NCBI RefSeq assembly: GCF_007273535.1
Contig: NZ_CM017505.1
Location: 23,133-87,132 of the forward strand
From: Niallia circulans
GTDB taxonomy: Bacteria > Bacillota > Bacilli > Bacillales > Cytobacillaceae
Direction of reading: 5' to 3'
Length of the DNA: 64,000 bases
Shown: positions 7,556-15,685 of the stretch, one piece after another
Layout of the letters: each line of letters begins with the position of its first letter
Position numbering within the stretch: the first letter of the stretch is position 1
Made by a program: the position numbers and the translations under genes
The notes under the pieces: model-generated
What the model saw: the letters and a program-made list of their open reading frames with translations, nothing else
The model's database searches: none
Told to the model about the DNA's origin: nothing

Positions 7556-8206
7556 TTGAAAAAGCAAATTATAGGACTGTTTGTATTTGTATTATTATTA
7601 GGAACCTTGTTACCTACTAAACTTGCATTTGCTAGTGAGAATGATGGACAGAGTGATGAAGAATTGGTATTGGTTACTCTTTATTCAGATGAGGAACAAA
7701 ATATCCTAGCTGAAGTTCCTAAATCACATGAACAAGAGTACATTGCGAAACTGGAAAATGATGACTTTAGAACTGCGGAAATTCAAAAGTCTTTAGAGTA
7801 TAATAAAACTAATAGCATAAATGTATCCACTGTTGCTAAGTCTTCCTATTCAACAGCAGCTGTCGGTTTAAAGCCATATGTGAGATACTACAAACTGAAG
7901 GAAGTATTACAAGTGGTTGACCATTTAGATAATTCAAGAAACTGGTTAAAGTATGCGTCTAATCCACTGACTGACTATGTAATAGGAATTGCTATTAGTG
8001 TTATTAAAAAGAATCCTTTTATTGGTACAGCTGTAGGAGCAACGGTTTGGTCTTTGGCTGATATGAGTAATAGACAAGACGCCTGGTGGAAGGAATCTGC
8101 ATATCAAATTCTTCGTGGGCAAATAAGAGGTGTCAAATTAACTGTTACTCCTAATAATACAGGATCAAACTATCCAGCTGCATATAGAATACTATCAAGA
8201 TATTAA
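7556..8206 (+). CDS. Secreted protein, 216 aa
   Basis: TTG start behind AAAAGGGGAG. A clear Sec signal peptide (MKKQIIGLFVFVLLLGTLLP) has a likely cleavage near AFA-SEN. Residues about 28-100 are acidic and may be a propeptide. The C-terminal domain (about 105-216) has a hydrophobic helix (IGIAISVIKKNPFIGTAVGA) followed by WW- and R-rich sequence ending YPAAYRILSRY. Together with the small membrane protein 29 bp downstream it resembles a bacteriocin/immunity or exported toxin/immunity pair, but no family is recognised, so that is only a suggestion. Confidence 0.65.
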   Translation: MKKQIIGLFVFVLLLGTLLPTKLAFASENDGQSDEELVLVTLYSDEEQNILAEVPKSHEQEYIAKLENDDFRTAEIQKSLEYNKTNSINVSTVAKSSYSTAAVGLKPYVRYYKLKEVLQVVDHLDNSRNWLKYASNPLTDYVIGIAISVIKKNPFIGTAVGATVWSLADMSNRQDAWWKESAYQILRGQIRGVKLTVTPNNTGSNYPAAYRILSRY

Positions 8207-8235
8207 AAAGTCATAAAGAAATTAGGGATGAAAAC

Positions 8236-8439
8236 ATGAATAAAAAAAGGATTATAATAAATCTTATTGGGATCATATACATTGTGATTCTAACAATATT
8301 TTATTTTTCCGAAAGTATCCCGTTTTTAACTACTGGATTTAGTGGGTTTATTATATTTTTGATTGGATTATGTATGGCACTTTATACTCCTAAAGTGGGG
8401 GAAGATATTAAAAAATTATTTAAAGTAAATAAACAATAA
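8236..8439 (+). CDS. Small two-TM membrane protein
   Basis: 67 residues with two hydrophobic helices (about 6-24 and 30-52) and a short basic tail (DIKKLFKVNKQ). It lies 29 bp after the secreted protein, and a terminator follows at 8451-8494, so the two form a two-gene operon. Size and placement would fit an immunity protein for the exported product; this is inference. Confidence 0.55.
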   Translation: MNKKRIIINLIGIIYIVILTIFYFSESIPFLTTGFSGFIIFLIGLCMALYTPKVGEDIKKLFKVNKQ

Positions 8440-8450
8440 GTATTTGTTGA

Positions 8451-8494
8451 AGAGAAGGGTTAGTAGGAAAAATTACTAAGCCTTCTCTTTTTTA
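8451..8494. terminator. Terminator between convergent units
   Basis: AGAGAAGG pairs with CCTTCTCT, with a second inner stem TTAGTA/TACTAA, followed by six T on the plus strand. It closes the 7556-8439 operon and faces the toxin gene ending at 8500. Confidence 0.75.
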
Positions 8495-8499
8495 TTTCT

Positions 8500-9099
8500 T
8501 TATCTTTCTCTCCTTGCTAAATGTCTTCTTATAGCAGCTTTTCTTTTTTGCTCTCTTTGTTCCTTTTCTAGATCCTGGTTAGTTTGATCCTTCTGTAATT
8601 CTTGTTTAGGATCTTTCTCTTCTAATTTTTGAATTAATTGTTTTTCAATGCTCTTTACATCTGCCTGTTTAGGAACTATCTTAACACCTCTGTTTAAAAG
8701 GTTTTGAACCTTTTGAGCCTTATTTTGTATGATCTTGATATCTTCAGGGCTACTCACGTTGTAATGACTGTTCCTAACAATATAATCTTCTTTTATATAA
8801 TCCTTTGTTACAGGGAACATATCCTGAATGACAAAAGCCTGTTTTCTAGGACCTACCTGACAAACATGAGCAAAATCGGTAGGTTTACCTTGTGCTTCTT
8901 TCTGCTGTATTAGTCTTTCGTATTTTTCAGTTTGTGTTGACATAGGAACAAACCATAATATATCTTTATTTTCTTTCCCCTGAAAAACATAATAATTCGG
9001 CCTATTATCGCCTTTGCTTTTAAGTTGGGGATCTGGAAAATCCTCGAAAAATTCATTTTTAATTGTGTATATATAATGTTTTTTAATACCGTTATTCAT
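8500..9099 (-). CDS. Type III toxin-antitoxin endoribonuclease (CptN/TenpN/ToxN-like)
   Basis: 199 residues. The pattern FFEDFPDPQLKSKG, NRPNYYVF, FVPMSTQTEKYERL and QAFVIQDMFPVTKDYI matches what I know of CptN/TenpN-type toxins of type III systems: the P-x-S-x-x-x-KY segment corresponds to the active-site loop of ToxN, and the QDMFP block is a family hallmark. These RNases cut mRNA and also process their own RNA antitoxin. Residues about 140-199 are a charged KQEL/REQKRK extension beyond the core. Upstream on the same strand are a terminator, three pseudoknot repeats and a strong promoter, the standard layout of these loci. Transcription of the toxin would be by read-through of the terminator. 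Confidence 0.85.
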   Translation of the reverse strand: MNNGIKKHYIYTIKNEFFEDFPDPQLKSKGDNRPNYYVFQGKENKDILWFVPMSTQTEKYERLIQQKEAQGKPTDFAHVCQVGPRKQAFVIQDMFPVTKDYIKEDYIVRNSHYNVSSPEDIKIIQNKAQKVQNLLNRGVKIVPKQADVKSIEKQLIQKLEEKDPKQELQKDQTNQDLEKEQREQKRKAAIRRHLARRER

Positions 9100-9132
9100 T
9101 CTCTTCTCCCAGCTAGATCAATAAAGAACAAA

Positions 9133-9167
9133 AAAGAAGCTAGAGAATATAATTCTCTAGCTTCTTT
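9133..9167 (-). terminator. Terminator between antitoxin RNA and toxin gene
   Basis: A 16-bp perfect stem with a three-base loop (9133-9148 with 9152-9167) runs into TTTTTT on the minus strand. In type III systems a leaky terminator here keeps antitoxin RNA in excess over toxin mRNA. Confidence 0.85.
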
Positions 9168-9301
9168 GACGACGTATACTTACAAGGCCCTAAGTTTCTT
9201 AACCGAATTGAGGGTCTCCGGTCCCTTTTTCTTAGTCGTTATATAGGGGTAACGACTCCTTTTTTATTCGTCGCTCAAGGAATAGCGACACACTTAATAA
9301 T
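9168..9301 (-). ncRNA. Type III antitoxin RNA with three 34-35-nt repeats
   Basis: Minus-strand repeats lie at 9258-9292, 9224-9257 and 9189-9223. Each has a short stem (GTCGC/GCGAC; GTCGTT/AACGAC; ACCG/CGGT), a loop containing CCT and an A-rich tail ending AGG. The CCT of the loop can pair with the AGG of the same unit's tail, the H-type pseudoknot seen in ToxI-like RNAs. The stems differ in sequence but keep pairing, which is compensatory change. A partial fourth unit (9168-9188) precedes the terminator. Confidence 0.85.
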
Positions 9302-9307
9302 AATATA

Positions 9308-9336
9308 ATTATACTTTACGTCGTATTCTATGTCAA
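9308..9336 (-). promoter_or_regulatory. Strong promoter of the antitoxin RNA
   Basis: Consensus TTGACA (9331-9336) and TATAAT (9308-9313) with exactly 17 bp between them on the minus strand. The predicted start near 9301 is about nine bases before the first repeat. Confidence 0.85.
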
Positions 9337-9529
9337 TTATCTTAAATGATCTTAATATAATTTATTTGTTAATACGTGAATAGTTTATTTGAATTTTGTT
9401 TAAACTGCTAAGGCTAAAAGGATTCATAAAGATGGCCATCTTTCCTACATAGCAAAAAACGATAAATCTCCTGGAGATAGTCTTCGCCTAGTGAAAATTG
9501 GGTTATTGACGAATATTAAAGAAGATTTT

Positions 9530-9560
9530 AGCTGAACGAGTAAGCTCCGTTTGGCTTTTT
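9530..9560 (+). terminator. Orphan terminator and gene remnant
   Basis: AGCTGAACG pairs with CGTTTGGCT (two G-U pairs) and is followed by five T on the plus strand. Upstream, 9410-9535 holds an open stretch of about 40 codons (reading KRIHKDGHLSYIAKND) that ends in TGA at the hairpin but has no start codon. This looks like the 3' remnant of a lost plus-strand gene. Otherwise nothing is seen in 9340-9590. Confidence 0.45.
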
Positions 9561-9590
9561 GTCGTGTTATTTTTTTATTTTGCGCATTAA

Positions 9591-10574
9591 TTAAGATCTT
9601 TGTTGATTAAAAAAATGTTGTTGTTTCTGTCTTTTTTGCTCCCGCTGTTTTACCTCGAATTTCAACTGTTCATTCCAGTCTTTACCGGATTCATTATTAG
9701 GAAGTTCATGGTCAAAATCATACATGCTGCCATCTTTTTGCTTAATCTGAATCATGCTTAATTTTTCTATAAAGGCTTTTCCACCAGCATCATTATCTAC
9801 ACATAGAGAAACATGATCCGGCGCATCTCCAAGCCTTTCCTTTGCTTTTATAACGTAATTAAGTACGGTATTATGTTTTAGGCCCTCCATACTTATTAAC
9901 CAGGTATCTTGAATTTTCCCTTTATTTAAAGTCGCATAACTCAAAGCATCTATAGAAGATTCAAACATTTTTAAGTTTTTTGGTTCTCCATTAAGGAAGT
10001 TAAATCCATAATTGGCCGTTGAGTTTTTCTGTATAGACTTCCAAGATCCTCTTTTAAATTTATCAGAGTGGACCGTTCCTTGTTCGCTGCATCCCATCAC
10101 ATTTTCATAATCTTTCCACAAAAAAAGGACATTATTGTTTTTGTCCTGTTTAATGATTCCCTGATTGTGAAGATAATCCACTATAGCACCATCAATTTTT
10201 CTTTCTTTAACAAGATAATCTCTTGCTTTATCAAACGTATCAACTTCATTTTCTGCGGAATACTCATAAGGTTCACTTATAAACTTAACGTTTTTATTAT
10301 TTTGATATTCATACTCCTTATTTAATAGGCTGTTCATAGCCCCCATAAAGTTAGTTTGTTCGATTTCTTGAACAAAGTTAATTACATTACCGCCTTTTCC
10401 TCTGCTGTTCCAATAAAATGCGTTTTTTCTTCTGTCTATCACACAACTATCATGTTCTACTAACCGGTAATAACGTTCGTTATCACTCTTTACATCGATT
10501 CCGTTTTGCTCACAATAATCTATAATATCAATTGCTTCCGCTTGTTTAATGTGTTCTTTTGTAAAAGCCGGCAT
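9591..10574 (-). CDS. DUF3991/Toprim primase-like protein
   Basis: 327 residues, ATG behind GGAGGAATTTTAT. The N-terminal region (about 1-90) has the plan of a CHC2 primase finger but lacks the cysteine set: VEHDSCVIDRRKNAFYWNSR is followed by GKGGNVINFVQ. Residues about 90-180 fit DUF3991, and about 200-290 fit a Toprim domain: KNLKMFESSIDALSYA carries the first acidic residue, and VSLCVDNDAGGKAF the D-x-D. Such proteins are common on Gram-positive conjugative plasmids and are thought to help synthesise or handle transferred single-stranded DNA. It is the last gene of the DNA-processing operon. Confidence 0.8.
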   Translation of the reverse strand: MPAFTKEHIKQAEAIDIIDYCEQNGIDVKSDNERYYRLVEHDSCVIDRRKNAFYWNSRGKGGNVINFVQEIEQTNFMGAMNSLLNKEYEYQNNKNVKFISEPYEYSAENEVDTFDKARDYLVKERKIDGAIVDYLHNQGIIKQDKNNNVLFLWKDYENVMGCSEQGTVHSDKFKRGSWKSIQKNSTANYGFNFLNGEPKNLKMFESSIDALSYATLNKGKIQDTWLISMEGLKHNTVLNYVIKAKERLGDAPDHVSLCVDNDAGGKAFIEKLSMIQIKQKDGSMYDFDHELPNNESGKDWNEQLKFEVKQREQKRQKQQHFFNQQRS

Positions 10575-10593
10575 ATAAAATTCCTCCTAATAG

Positions 10594-11163
10594 TTAAGAT
10601 CCAATAAATGAAGTCGCGTTCTTGATCACATTTGATATTGCTTGGACAATGTTTAAATTAAATAGGCTTTCAAAGTTGAGCGCTCTTACTTGGGCAACTA
10701 AAAGCAACATACTTACGATAAAAATAATTCGTTCTGCAAGAAAACCTGTTTTGTAATAAACGACACCCAAACCAGATTGAAAAGCTTTGTCCGAGAAGGG
10801 TAATAACCATTTAACCCCTGATTTACTAAAACTATCTCCAACTAAATGTAAAAGGTATCCTAGAATGAAATAAAGACCGATAACAGGGCTAAAAGGTGTA
10901 AAGCTAACCATTAGGACCATTGTTAGAAAAACGATAAATAGGCCCATTAAAGAATGCGTTAAGCCCCTATGTCCAAAAAAGCCTTTTATAAGGTCAGAAA
11001 TTCCCCTTGTACGGCTTCCAATCCAGGAATGCGGCTCATCTATATCTGGAAAGACTGCACCAAGACCAACGGCTAAAACAGTTCCTATTGTCAAAGTATT
11101 TGTAGCACCCATTACAGGCAGGGCAACGACTAAAGAAGTGGAAAGGTGTGTTTTATACTGCAT
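10594..11163 (-). CDS. YdjM-like membrane-bound metal-dependent hydrolase
   Basis: 189 residues with about four membrane helices. Motifs of the YdjM/DUF457 family are visible: the N-terminal KTHLSTSL histidine, FPDIDEPHSWIGSR with acidic residues and histidine, and FFGHRGLTHSL. The putative metal ligands sit at the membrane face. Substrates of this family are not established. It lies 19 bp upstream of the primase-like gene in the same operon. The link to transfer is positional only. Confidence 0.8.
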   Translation of the reverse strand: MQYKTHLSTSLVVALPVMGATNTLTIGTVLAVGLGAVFPDIDEPHSWIGSRTRGISDLIKGFFGHRGLTHSLMGLFIVFLTMVLMVSFTPFSPVIGLYFILGYLLHLVGDSFSKSGVKWLLPFSDKAFQSGLGVVYYKTGFLAERIIFIVSMLLLVAQVRALNFESLFNLNIVQAISNVIKNATSFIGS

Positions 11164-11199
11164 TTTGTTTCTCCTTTAATTTTTCTAGATAAAAGAAAG

Positions 11200-11224
11200 A
11201 GCCGCTTTTGCTTAAAGCAGCTCC
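11200..11224 (-). terminator. Hairpin within the processing operon
   Basis: GAGC-C-GCTTT pairs with AAAGC-A-GCTC; the minus strand continues with TCTTTCTTTTATC. It may attenuate transcription into the last two genes of the operon. Confidence 0.5.
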
Positions 11225-11242
11225 TTAACAATCCCAACTTTT

Positions 11243-11632
11243 TTAAGATGATTTTCTAACAGTATTTCTTCTAAGTGATTTTGAAATTCCATGCGATAGA
11301 ACTCCTTTTAAATGATTAGATCCTCTAGATAACAAATAATTAATTTTACTTTTTACTTTTATATCCATCATTTTTATGACGGACCAATATTCTAATATGG
11401 CCTTTTCTGCTTCCACTAAAGATTCAAAAGAACTAATACTTAAAAGAAACTTTTGTCCTTTGTATTCTAAAATTCGTTCCTTTTCATTAGCATAATAATG
11501 CAGCTCTTTAGGTTCTAATTCTCTATGAATTAAAAAGCAATTTTCACTTACTTTTTGAATTAAATAGTCTGGTACATTTATTTCATGGGTAAGAATTAAA
11601 GCCCTCATATGCTTTACTTTTAAACACTCCAT
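11243..11632 (-). CDS. Hypothetical protein, 129 aa
   Basis: Starts eight bases after the stop of the ArdC-like gene, so it is in the same operon. The N-terminal 90 residues look alpha/beta (ALILTHEINVPDYLIQKV, later KFLLSISSFESLVEAEKAI); the C-terminus is basic (GISKSLRRNTVRKSS). There is no membrane segment and no recognised family. Function unknown. Confidence 0.6.
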   Translation of the reverse strand: MECLKVKHMRALILTHEINVPDYLIQKVSENCFLIHRELEPKELHYYANEKERILEYKGQKFLLSISSFESLVEAEKAILEYWSVIKMMDIKVKSKINYLLSRGSNHLKGVLSHGISKSLRRNTVRKSS

Positions 11633-11640
11633 GTAATCCC

Positions 11641-13800
11641 CTACCTTTGCATACCCATTTTTAAAGCAGCCATTTGTGCTCTTATGCCTGCTTCTTTTTT
11701 AATGTCTATTAGGTTTTGGTTCTTCTCTAGTCCTAAGCGCTCATTTGCTTGTTGGAAATCCTTTAGTTTAGGGCTTTTAAGGACATTGTGTTTCTGCATT
11801 TTTTCGTTAAATTCTTCTTTTGGTTCATTCTTAGAAAAAGCCAAATCCCGAATAAATTCTTTATCCAAAGAAAAATGGTCAATCGATTCCTGATTTTGAG
11901 CGCTAGAAACAATATCTGAAACTGTTCCTAACTTTACAGGTTTTGATTGACCATCATAAAAGTAGTATTCATTTTTATTATCAATTCTTGGTTCAGGTTT
12001 CTTACTTGTCATGTCACTGTTTGACAAGTGAACGCTATAAAAGTTAAAGGTTTGGTAATTGCCGTTTTCCGTTGATTTTGTCCATTCATCATTCGTATAC
12101 ATTAGCATTTTGGCCTCTTCAGAAAGAGATTTTCCATCATTCGTTCTATAATAAATATCATTATCAGGAATTGCTTTTCCTGTCAGTTCGCAATAAATTG
12201 CTTCGTCCGGATCTATTGGATACATTTTTACTTCTTCTTGCTTAATCTCTTGATCTGCAATCATCGAATATTCACCATTAGTTGCAGTTGTCAATTCGCT
12301 TTCTTGCACTTTTATACTGTTCAGTTCAATCCTAGTTTGTAACTTTGTTAGGGCTTTCCGATCATTATCATCTTTATCATAAGTAGTATCAATTCTGTCA
12401 TATTCTAATTTATCTCGGAAAATTTGTTCTTCGATACCAGGTATAGGGTTGATATCTTTACTATCTTCTTGCCAATCTTTAATTTGTTCTTTCAACTCTT
12501 TAAATTTAAGAATGTCTTTACCACGTACCAAATCATATAAGTTAGTTGAGGTGAATTCTTCTTTCGCATCAATTTCATTCCGGTATACATTGACTTCCTG
12601 CATAACTTGGTTTATTTCATCCTGGTTTAAATGTTTTTCTACAGCTTGTGTACGTTCAACTGTTCCATTAGATAGGTTTTCATAAAAATTATCTGACCAA
12701 GGATCAATATTTATATTTTTTCTAAGGGAAGCTTCATCTGCTATCAAAATGTTACTCATATAATGTAATTGTCTATCGTTAAATTCCGGCTTCACTTCTT
12801 GTTCATTTGCTACCTGCATTTCTTTTTCCTTTTCCTCTGAAATGAAAGTATCCATAATCTCAATAAACTCTTTAGCCGTTTTATGAACACCTTCCAAAGC
12901 CTTTTGTTTATCTTCAATCTTTTCTCCGTTTTGTGTCCATGTTGCGATATACGGAATAGCCTTTTCGGATGTATCCATTCCAAAATGCTTACACACAATA
13001 TAGGAGGTTAATTCTGCTTGGAATTCCTTTGTTGCTCTCTCCATATTGTCATATTCGCCACCCTTTATGTGCAGCTTGGCATGGGCCAATTCATGAATAG
13101 ATGTTGCTAATGCTTGGGTTTCCGTGTTACGACTATTCATAACAATTTCTTTTCCATCTTTACCTTGAACAAAGGCACCTTTAGATGCTCCTAATTCTGT
13201 TACACCTAATTCAGATTGTCGCATATCTCTAATATCGATGTTTAATTCTTTAGAAACAGCTTCTATTCCTTTTCTTAAATGCTCGGCATTTCTACCTTCT
13301 TCGATTTGAAAGTTAAACTGTTTATTAGGGAATATTTTCGGTAGATCTTCTATCGGTGCATTGGTTTGGGATATATCGAATACATGACCAACTTTAAAAT
13401 TAGCAATTTTTCTTGTCGGGATCTGACCGTCTTTAATCAATTTCTTTTCTTGTGGTGTGGCCTGTGAAAGTTGTTTCATTTCTCCTTTAGCATCTTTAAA
13501 TAGAGTAACAGGCGCATAACTTAATATTTGTATTCCCTTTTCACCCTTTTGTACAGAATAGCCTTTATCCTTCCAATCTTTAAAGCTGGAAACTGCTTCT
13601 GCTCCTTCAAATTGCTGCTGGATAAGTGCTAAATTATTCGCTGAATAGGAATGAAAACGAGACATAAAGTTTGCATATTCTAAGACATCATCAACGGACT
13701 TTGTGTATTTTTCAATTTGCTGTAATGCTTTTTCGGAGATAGCTTGAATTTCCTGTTTTCTTTCTTCACTTGTTTTACGGTTATACTTTGGATTAGCCAA
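11641..13800 (-). CDS. ArdC-like ssDNA-binding/zincin protein with long C-terminal extension
   Basis: The start is set at TTG 13800, behind AAGAGGTG, which overlaps the stop of the previous gene by eight bases; upstream in-frame starts have no site. 719 residues. About 1-125 is the ArdC N-terminal ssDNA-binding domain (FHSYSANNLALI, SFKDWKDKGYSVQKGEKGI). About 170-320 is a zincin-like metallopeptidase with HELAHAKLH as the zinc motif and a downstream glutamate in EFQAELTSYIV. ArdC proteins carried on plasmids can protect incoming DNA from restriction. The remaining roughly 400 residues are mostly charged helix with a small domain near YCELTGKAIPDNDIYYR; I do not recognise it. Confidence 0.8.
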   Translation of the reverse strand: MANPKYNRKTSEERKQEIQAISEKALQQIEKYTKSVDDVLEYANFMSRFHSYSANNLALIQQQFEGAEAVSSFKDWKDKGYSVQKGEKGIQILSYAPVTLFKDAKGEMKQLSQATPQEKKLIKDGQIPTRKIANFKVGHVFDISQTNAPIEDLPKIFPNKQFNFQIEEGRNAEHLRKGIEAVSKELNIDIRDMRQSELGVTELGASKGAFVQGKDGKEIVMNSRNTETQALATSIHELAHAKLHIKGGEYDNMERATKEFQAELTSYIVCKHFGMDTSEKAIPYIATWTQNGEKIEDKQKALEGVHKTAKEFIEIMDTFISEEKEKEMQVANEQEVKPEFNDRQLHYMSNILIADEASLRKNINIDPWSDNFYENLSNGTVERTQAVEKHLNQDEINQVMQEVNVYRNEIDAKEEFTSTNLYDLVRGKDILKFKELKEQIKDWQEDSKDINPIPGIEEQIFRDKLEYDRIDTTYDKDDNDRKALTKLQTRIELNSIKVQESELTTATNGEYSMIADQEIKQEEVKMYPIDPDEAIYCELTGKAIPDNDIYYRTNDGKSLSEEAKMLMYTNDEWTKSTENGNYQTFNFYSVHLSNSDMTSKKPEPRIDNKNEYYFYDGQSKPVKLGTVSDIVSSAQNQESIDHFSLDKEFIRDLAFSKNEPKEEFNEKMQKHNVLKSPKLKDFQQANERLGLEKNQNLIDIKKEAGIRAQMAALKMGMQR

Positions 13801-14035
13801 CGATAACACCTCTTCTTTCATCATACTCAACAAAAAGGAATAAATTATTTTCTACCGCCTGATCAAATTGCTGCGCATAGAATGCAATCCTTTCATCAGA
13901 AACACTTACTTCTTTTCTTTTATTAAATACATAATTTGCTAGAATCAATTTATTTGATTCTGCATCGATTTCCTCAATCATGAATAGTTCACCAACTGAA
14001 TAATCGTTTTCCATTTCATTTTCAATTTCTAACAT
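13793..14035 (-). CDS. Small acidic protein, 80 aa
   Basis: ATG behind AGGAGGAACAAAAC. Acidic at the N-terminus, then a mostly beta pattern (LILANYVFNKRKEVSVSD) and VEYDERRGVIVG at the end. Its stop overlaps the start of the ArdC-like gene, so the two are translationally coupled. An anti-restriction or accessory role is possible by position, but no motif supports it. Confidence 0.6.
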   Translation of the reverse strand: MLEIENEMENDYSVGELFMIEEIDAESNKLILANYVFNKRKEVSVSDERIAFYAQQFDQAVENNLFLFVEYDERRGVIVG

Positions 14036-14056
14036 GTTTTGTTCCTCCTATGGTAT

Positions 14057-14098
14057 TTATTTAGTTTTGTTCCTTTTTTTAAATAGATTAGAAAGCAT
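14057..14098 (-). CDS. Possible 13-residue leader peptide
   Basis: MLSNLFKKRNKTK is preceded by AAAGGAGGTGAAAGGT, a perfect Shine-Dalgarno sequence. It fills the space between the relaxase gene and the 80-residue gene. It could be a leader that sets translation of the next gene, or a degenerate gene start. Confidence 0.3.
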   Translation of the reverse strand: MLSNLFKKRNKTK

Positions 14099-14134
14099 AC
14101 CTTTCACCTCCTTTAAGGAATAAAAGACTACTAA

Positions 14135-15667
14135 CTATAATTCATTTCTTTTCTGTTCCCAGGCAATTCTTTGTTGCACTTGTTCATGTTCTTTTTCAGC
14201 TCTATATTTTGCATAATCATCATTTACTGCCCGTTCTAATTGGTGCATGGTTTTTCGACTTATCACCGGTCTTTTATAGCTTTTTTGTTTATAACTTCTT
14301 TCCGTTTTATAGCTACCTTCTTCATTATTTTTAACCCTATAAGGATTATCTTGATAATTCCTTTTCATTGCTTCAGCAGCCGTTGTTTGCTTTTTCATTT
14401 GAGCTAATAAGGCATTTCCTAACCTTTTTTGAATGTCTTTCTTTTTATTCATTCCATAATCCTTATCAGCTCTTTTGGTATCCCCGAACAACTCTTTTCG
14501 ATAGCTGCTTTCTTCTTCTGTTTTTTCTAAGTACTCTTTGTAATGAGGGCTATTTCTCATTAATGATTCTGTGATTTGATCAATTTTATTTCTAGTTTGG
14601 TCTGTCACATGTTTACTTCCGTATTGCCAATGTTTTTTATTGGAAGGGAGCTCACTATATATGTCTTTTAACAACTTTTTTTGTTCTTGGTATTCCTTAT
14701 CTGCATAAGTTTGTTTAATCTCATCCACTAGTGTATTTCTCAATTCAGAGATCCTGGAAAGCTCGGCTGTACGATCTATTAAGGCATTCGCAAAAGTACT
14801 CTTCATATTATCAATAGTCTTCTGTTTTCGTTTGCCTTTCGGAGCTAAATAAGAAACACCATCTTCTTCTAAAAATATTAATTCCCTGGTGTTTTTAAGC
14901 TCAACTGTACCGTAATGAATATGAATATGTTTTGTATTTCGATGAATGGAAGCAAACCAATAACCAGAATCTAATTTTTCATCTTTGAACATGCTATCCA
15001 TCATTTTTCTACTAGCATACTGGATCTTCTTTTCATCTAATTCATTGGTATCTGGATTAAGTATCTTTTCTTTTATTAGAAATTCATTATCGAAACTTAT
15101 AACATCTTGATAAAAGACAGATCCGTTATTTTGGGCCTTCTTAATCGTTTCATGAACTTGTTCCAGATCCTTTATGGTTAAGGAATCTTTATCAATAGAA
15201 AAAACACCTTCCTTTATTTCTAATGAAGGTGTTTTTTCTTCTCTTATTAATTTTTCATTAGGTAAATTAGAAATAGAATGTTTTATTACTTCTAATTCCT
15301 TTTCCTCATCAAGAGATAAATTGTTTTTCTTTTCTAAAGCATATTGCCGACTCATATAAGAGATATATTTACTAAAATCTGTATCATTTTGAAAATCAGT
15401 TTTTGTTTTTAATATCGTATTGGCCTCTATTTCTTTTTCAGAAAGATCCACTTCTTGATTACCTGATAAGTACGCTTGTCCTTGTTCCATATCATATTTA
15501 TTAATGACATGTTGAATCCTGGTTAATTCCTTTTCTTCTGCATCTGTTAAATCCTTTTTACCTTCTAACAATGCTTCTTTTCGAGTCATATAATTTACAT
15601 AAGTAGAAAAGCTTTTGGCTTTTGGTGTTGTAAATTGCGAAGTTAATATAACACTTGGTTTTCCCAT
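14135..15667 (-). CDS. MobL-type relaxase
   Basis: 510 residues. The start GKPSVILTSQFTTPKAKSF, with YVNYMTRKEAL after it, resembles the N-terminus of MobL relaxases such as that of pLS20. Residues about 240-255 carry the metal-binding histidine motif in HRNTKHIHIHYGTVE. The relaxase nicks one strand at oriT, stays covalently bound through a tyrosine and is exported with the DNA by the T4SS; candidates are the YxxY residues near the N-terminus (STYVNYMTR). The C-terminal 200 residues are basic and helical. It is encoded directly after two small auxiliary proteins and near the oriT-like region, as in pLS20. Confidence 0.85.
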   Translation of the reverse strand: MGKPSVILTSQFTTPKAKSFSTYVNYMTRKEALLEGKKDLTDAEEKELTRIQHVINKYDMEQGQAYLSGNQEVDLSEKEIEANTILKTKTDFQNDTDFSKYISYMSRQYALEKKNNLSLDEEKELEVIKHSISNLPNEKLIREEKTPSLEIKEGVFSIDKDSLTIKDLEQVHETIKKAQNNGSVFYQDVISFDNEFLIKEKILNPDTNELDEKKIQYASRKMMDSMFKDEKLDSGYWFASIHRNTKHIHIHYGTVELKNTRELIFLEEDGVSYLAPKGKRKQKTIDNMKSTFANALIDRTAELSRISELRNTLVDEIKQTYADKEYQEQKKLLKDIYSELPSNKKHWQYGSKHVTDQTRNKIDQITESLMRNSPHYKEYLEKTEEESSYRKELFGDTKRADKDYGMNKKKDIQKRLGNALLAQMKKQTTAAEAMKRNYQDNPYRVKNNEEGSYKTERSYKQKSYKRPVISRKTMHQLERAVNDDYAKYRAEKEHEQVQQRIAWEQKRNEL

Positions 15668-15685
15668 CTAACCCCTTCTTTCTAG

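Noticed and set aside
9189..9292. CRISPR-like repeats upstream of the toxin
   Set aside because: The units have no separate spacers; they are contiguous pseudoknot repeats with varying stems, as in type III antitoxin RNAs.
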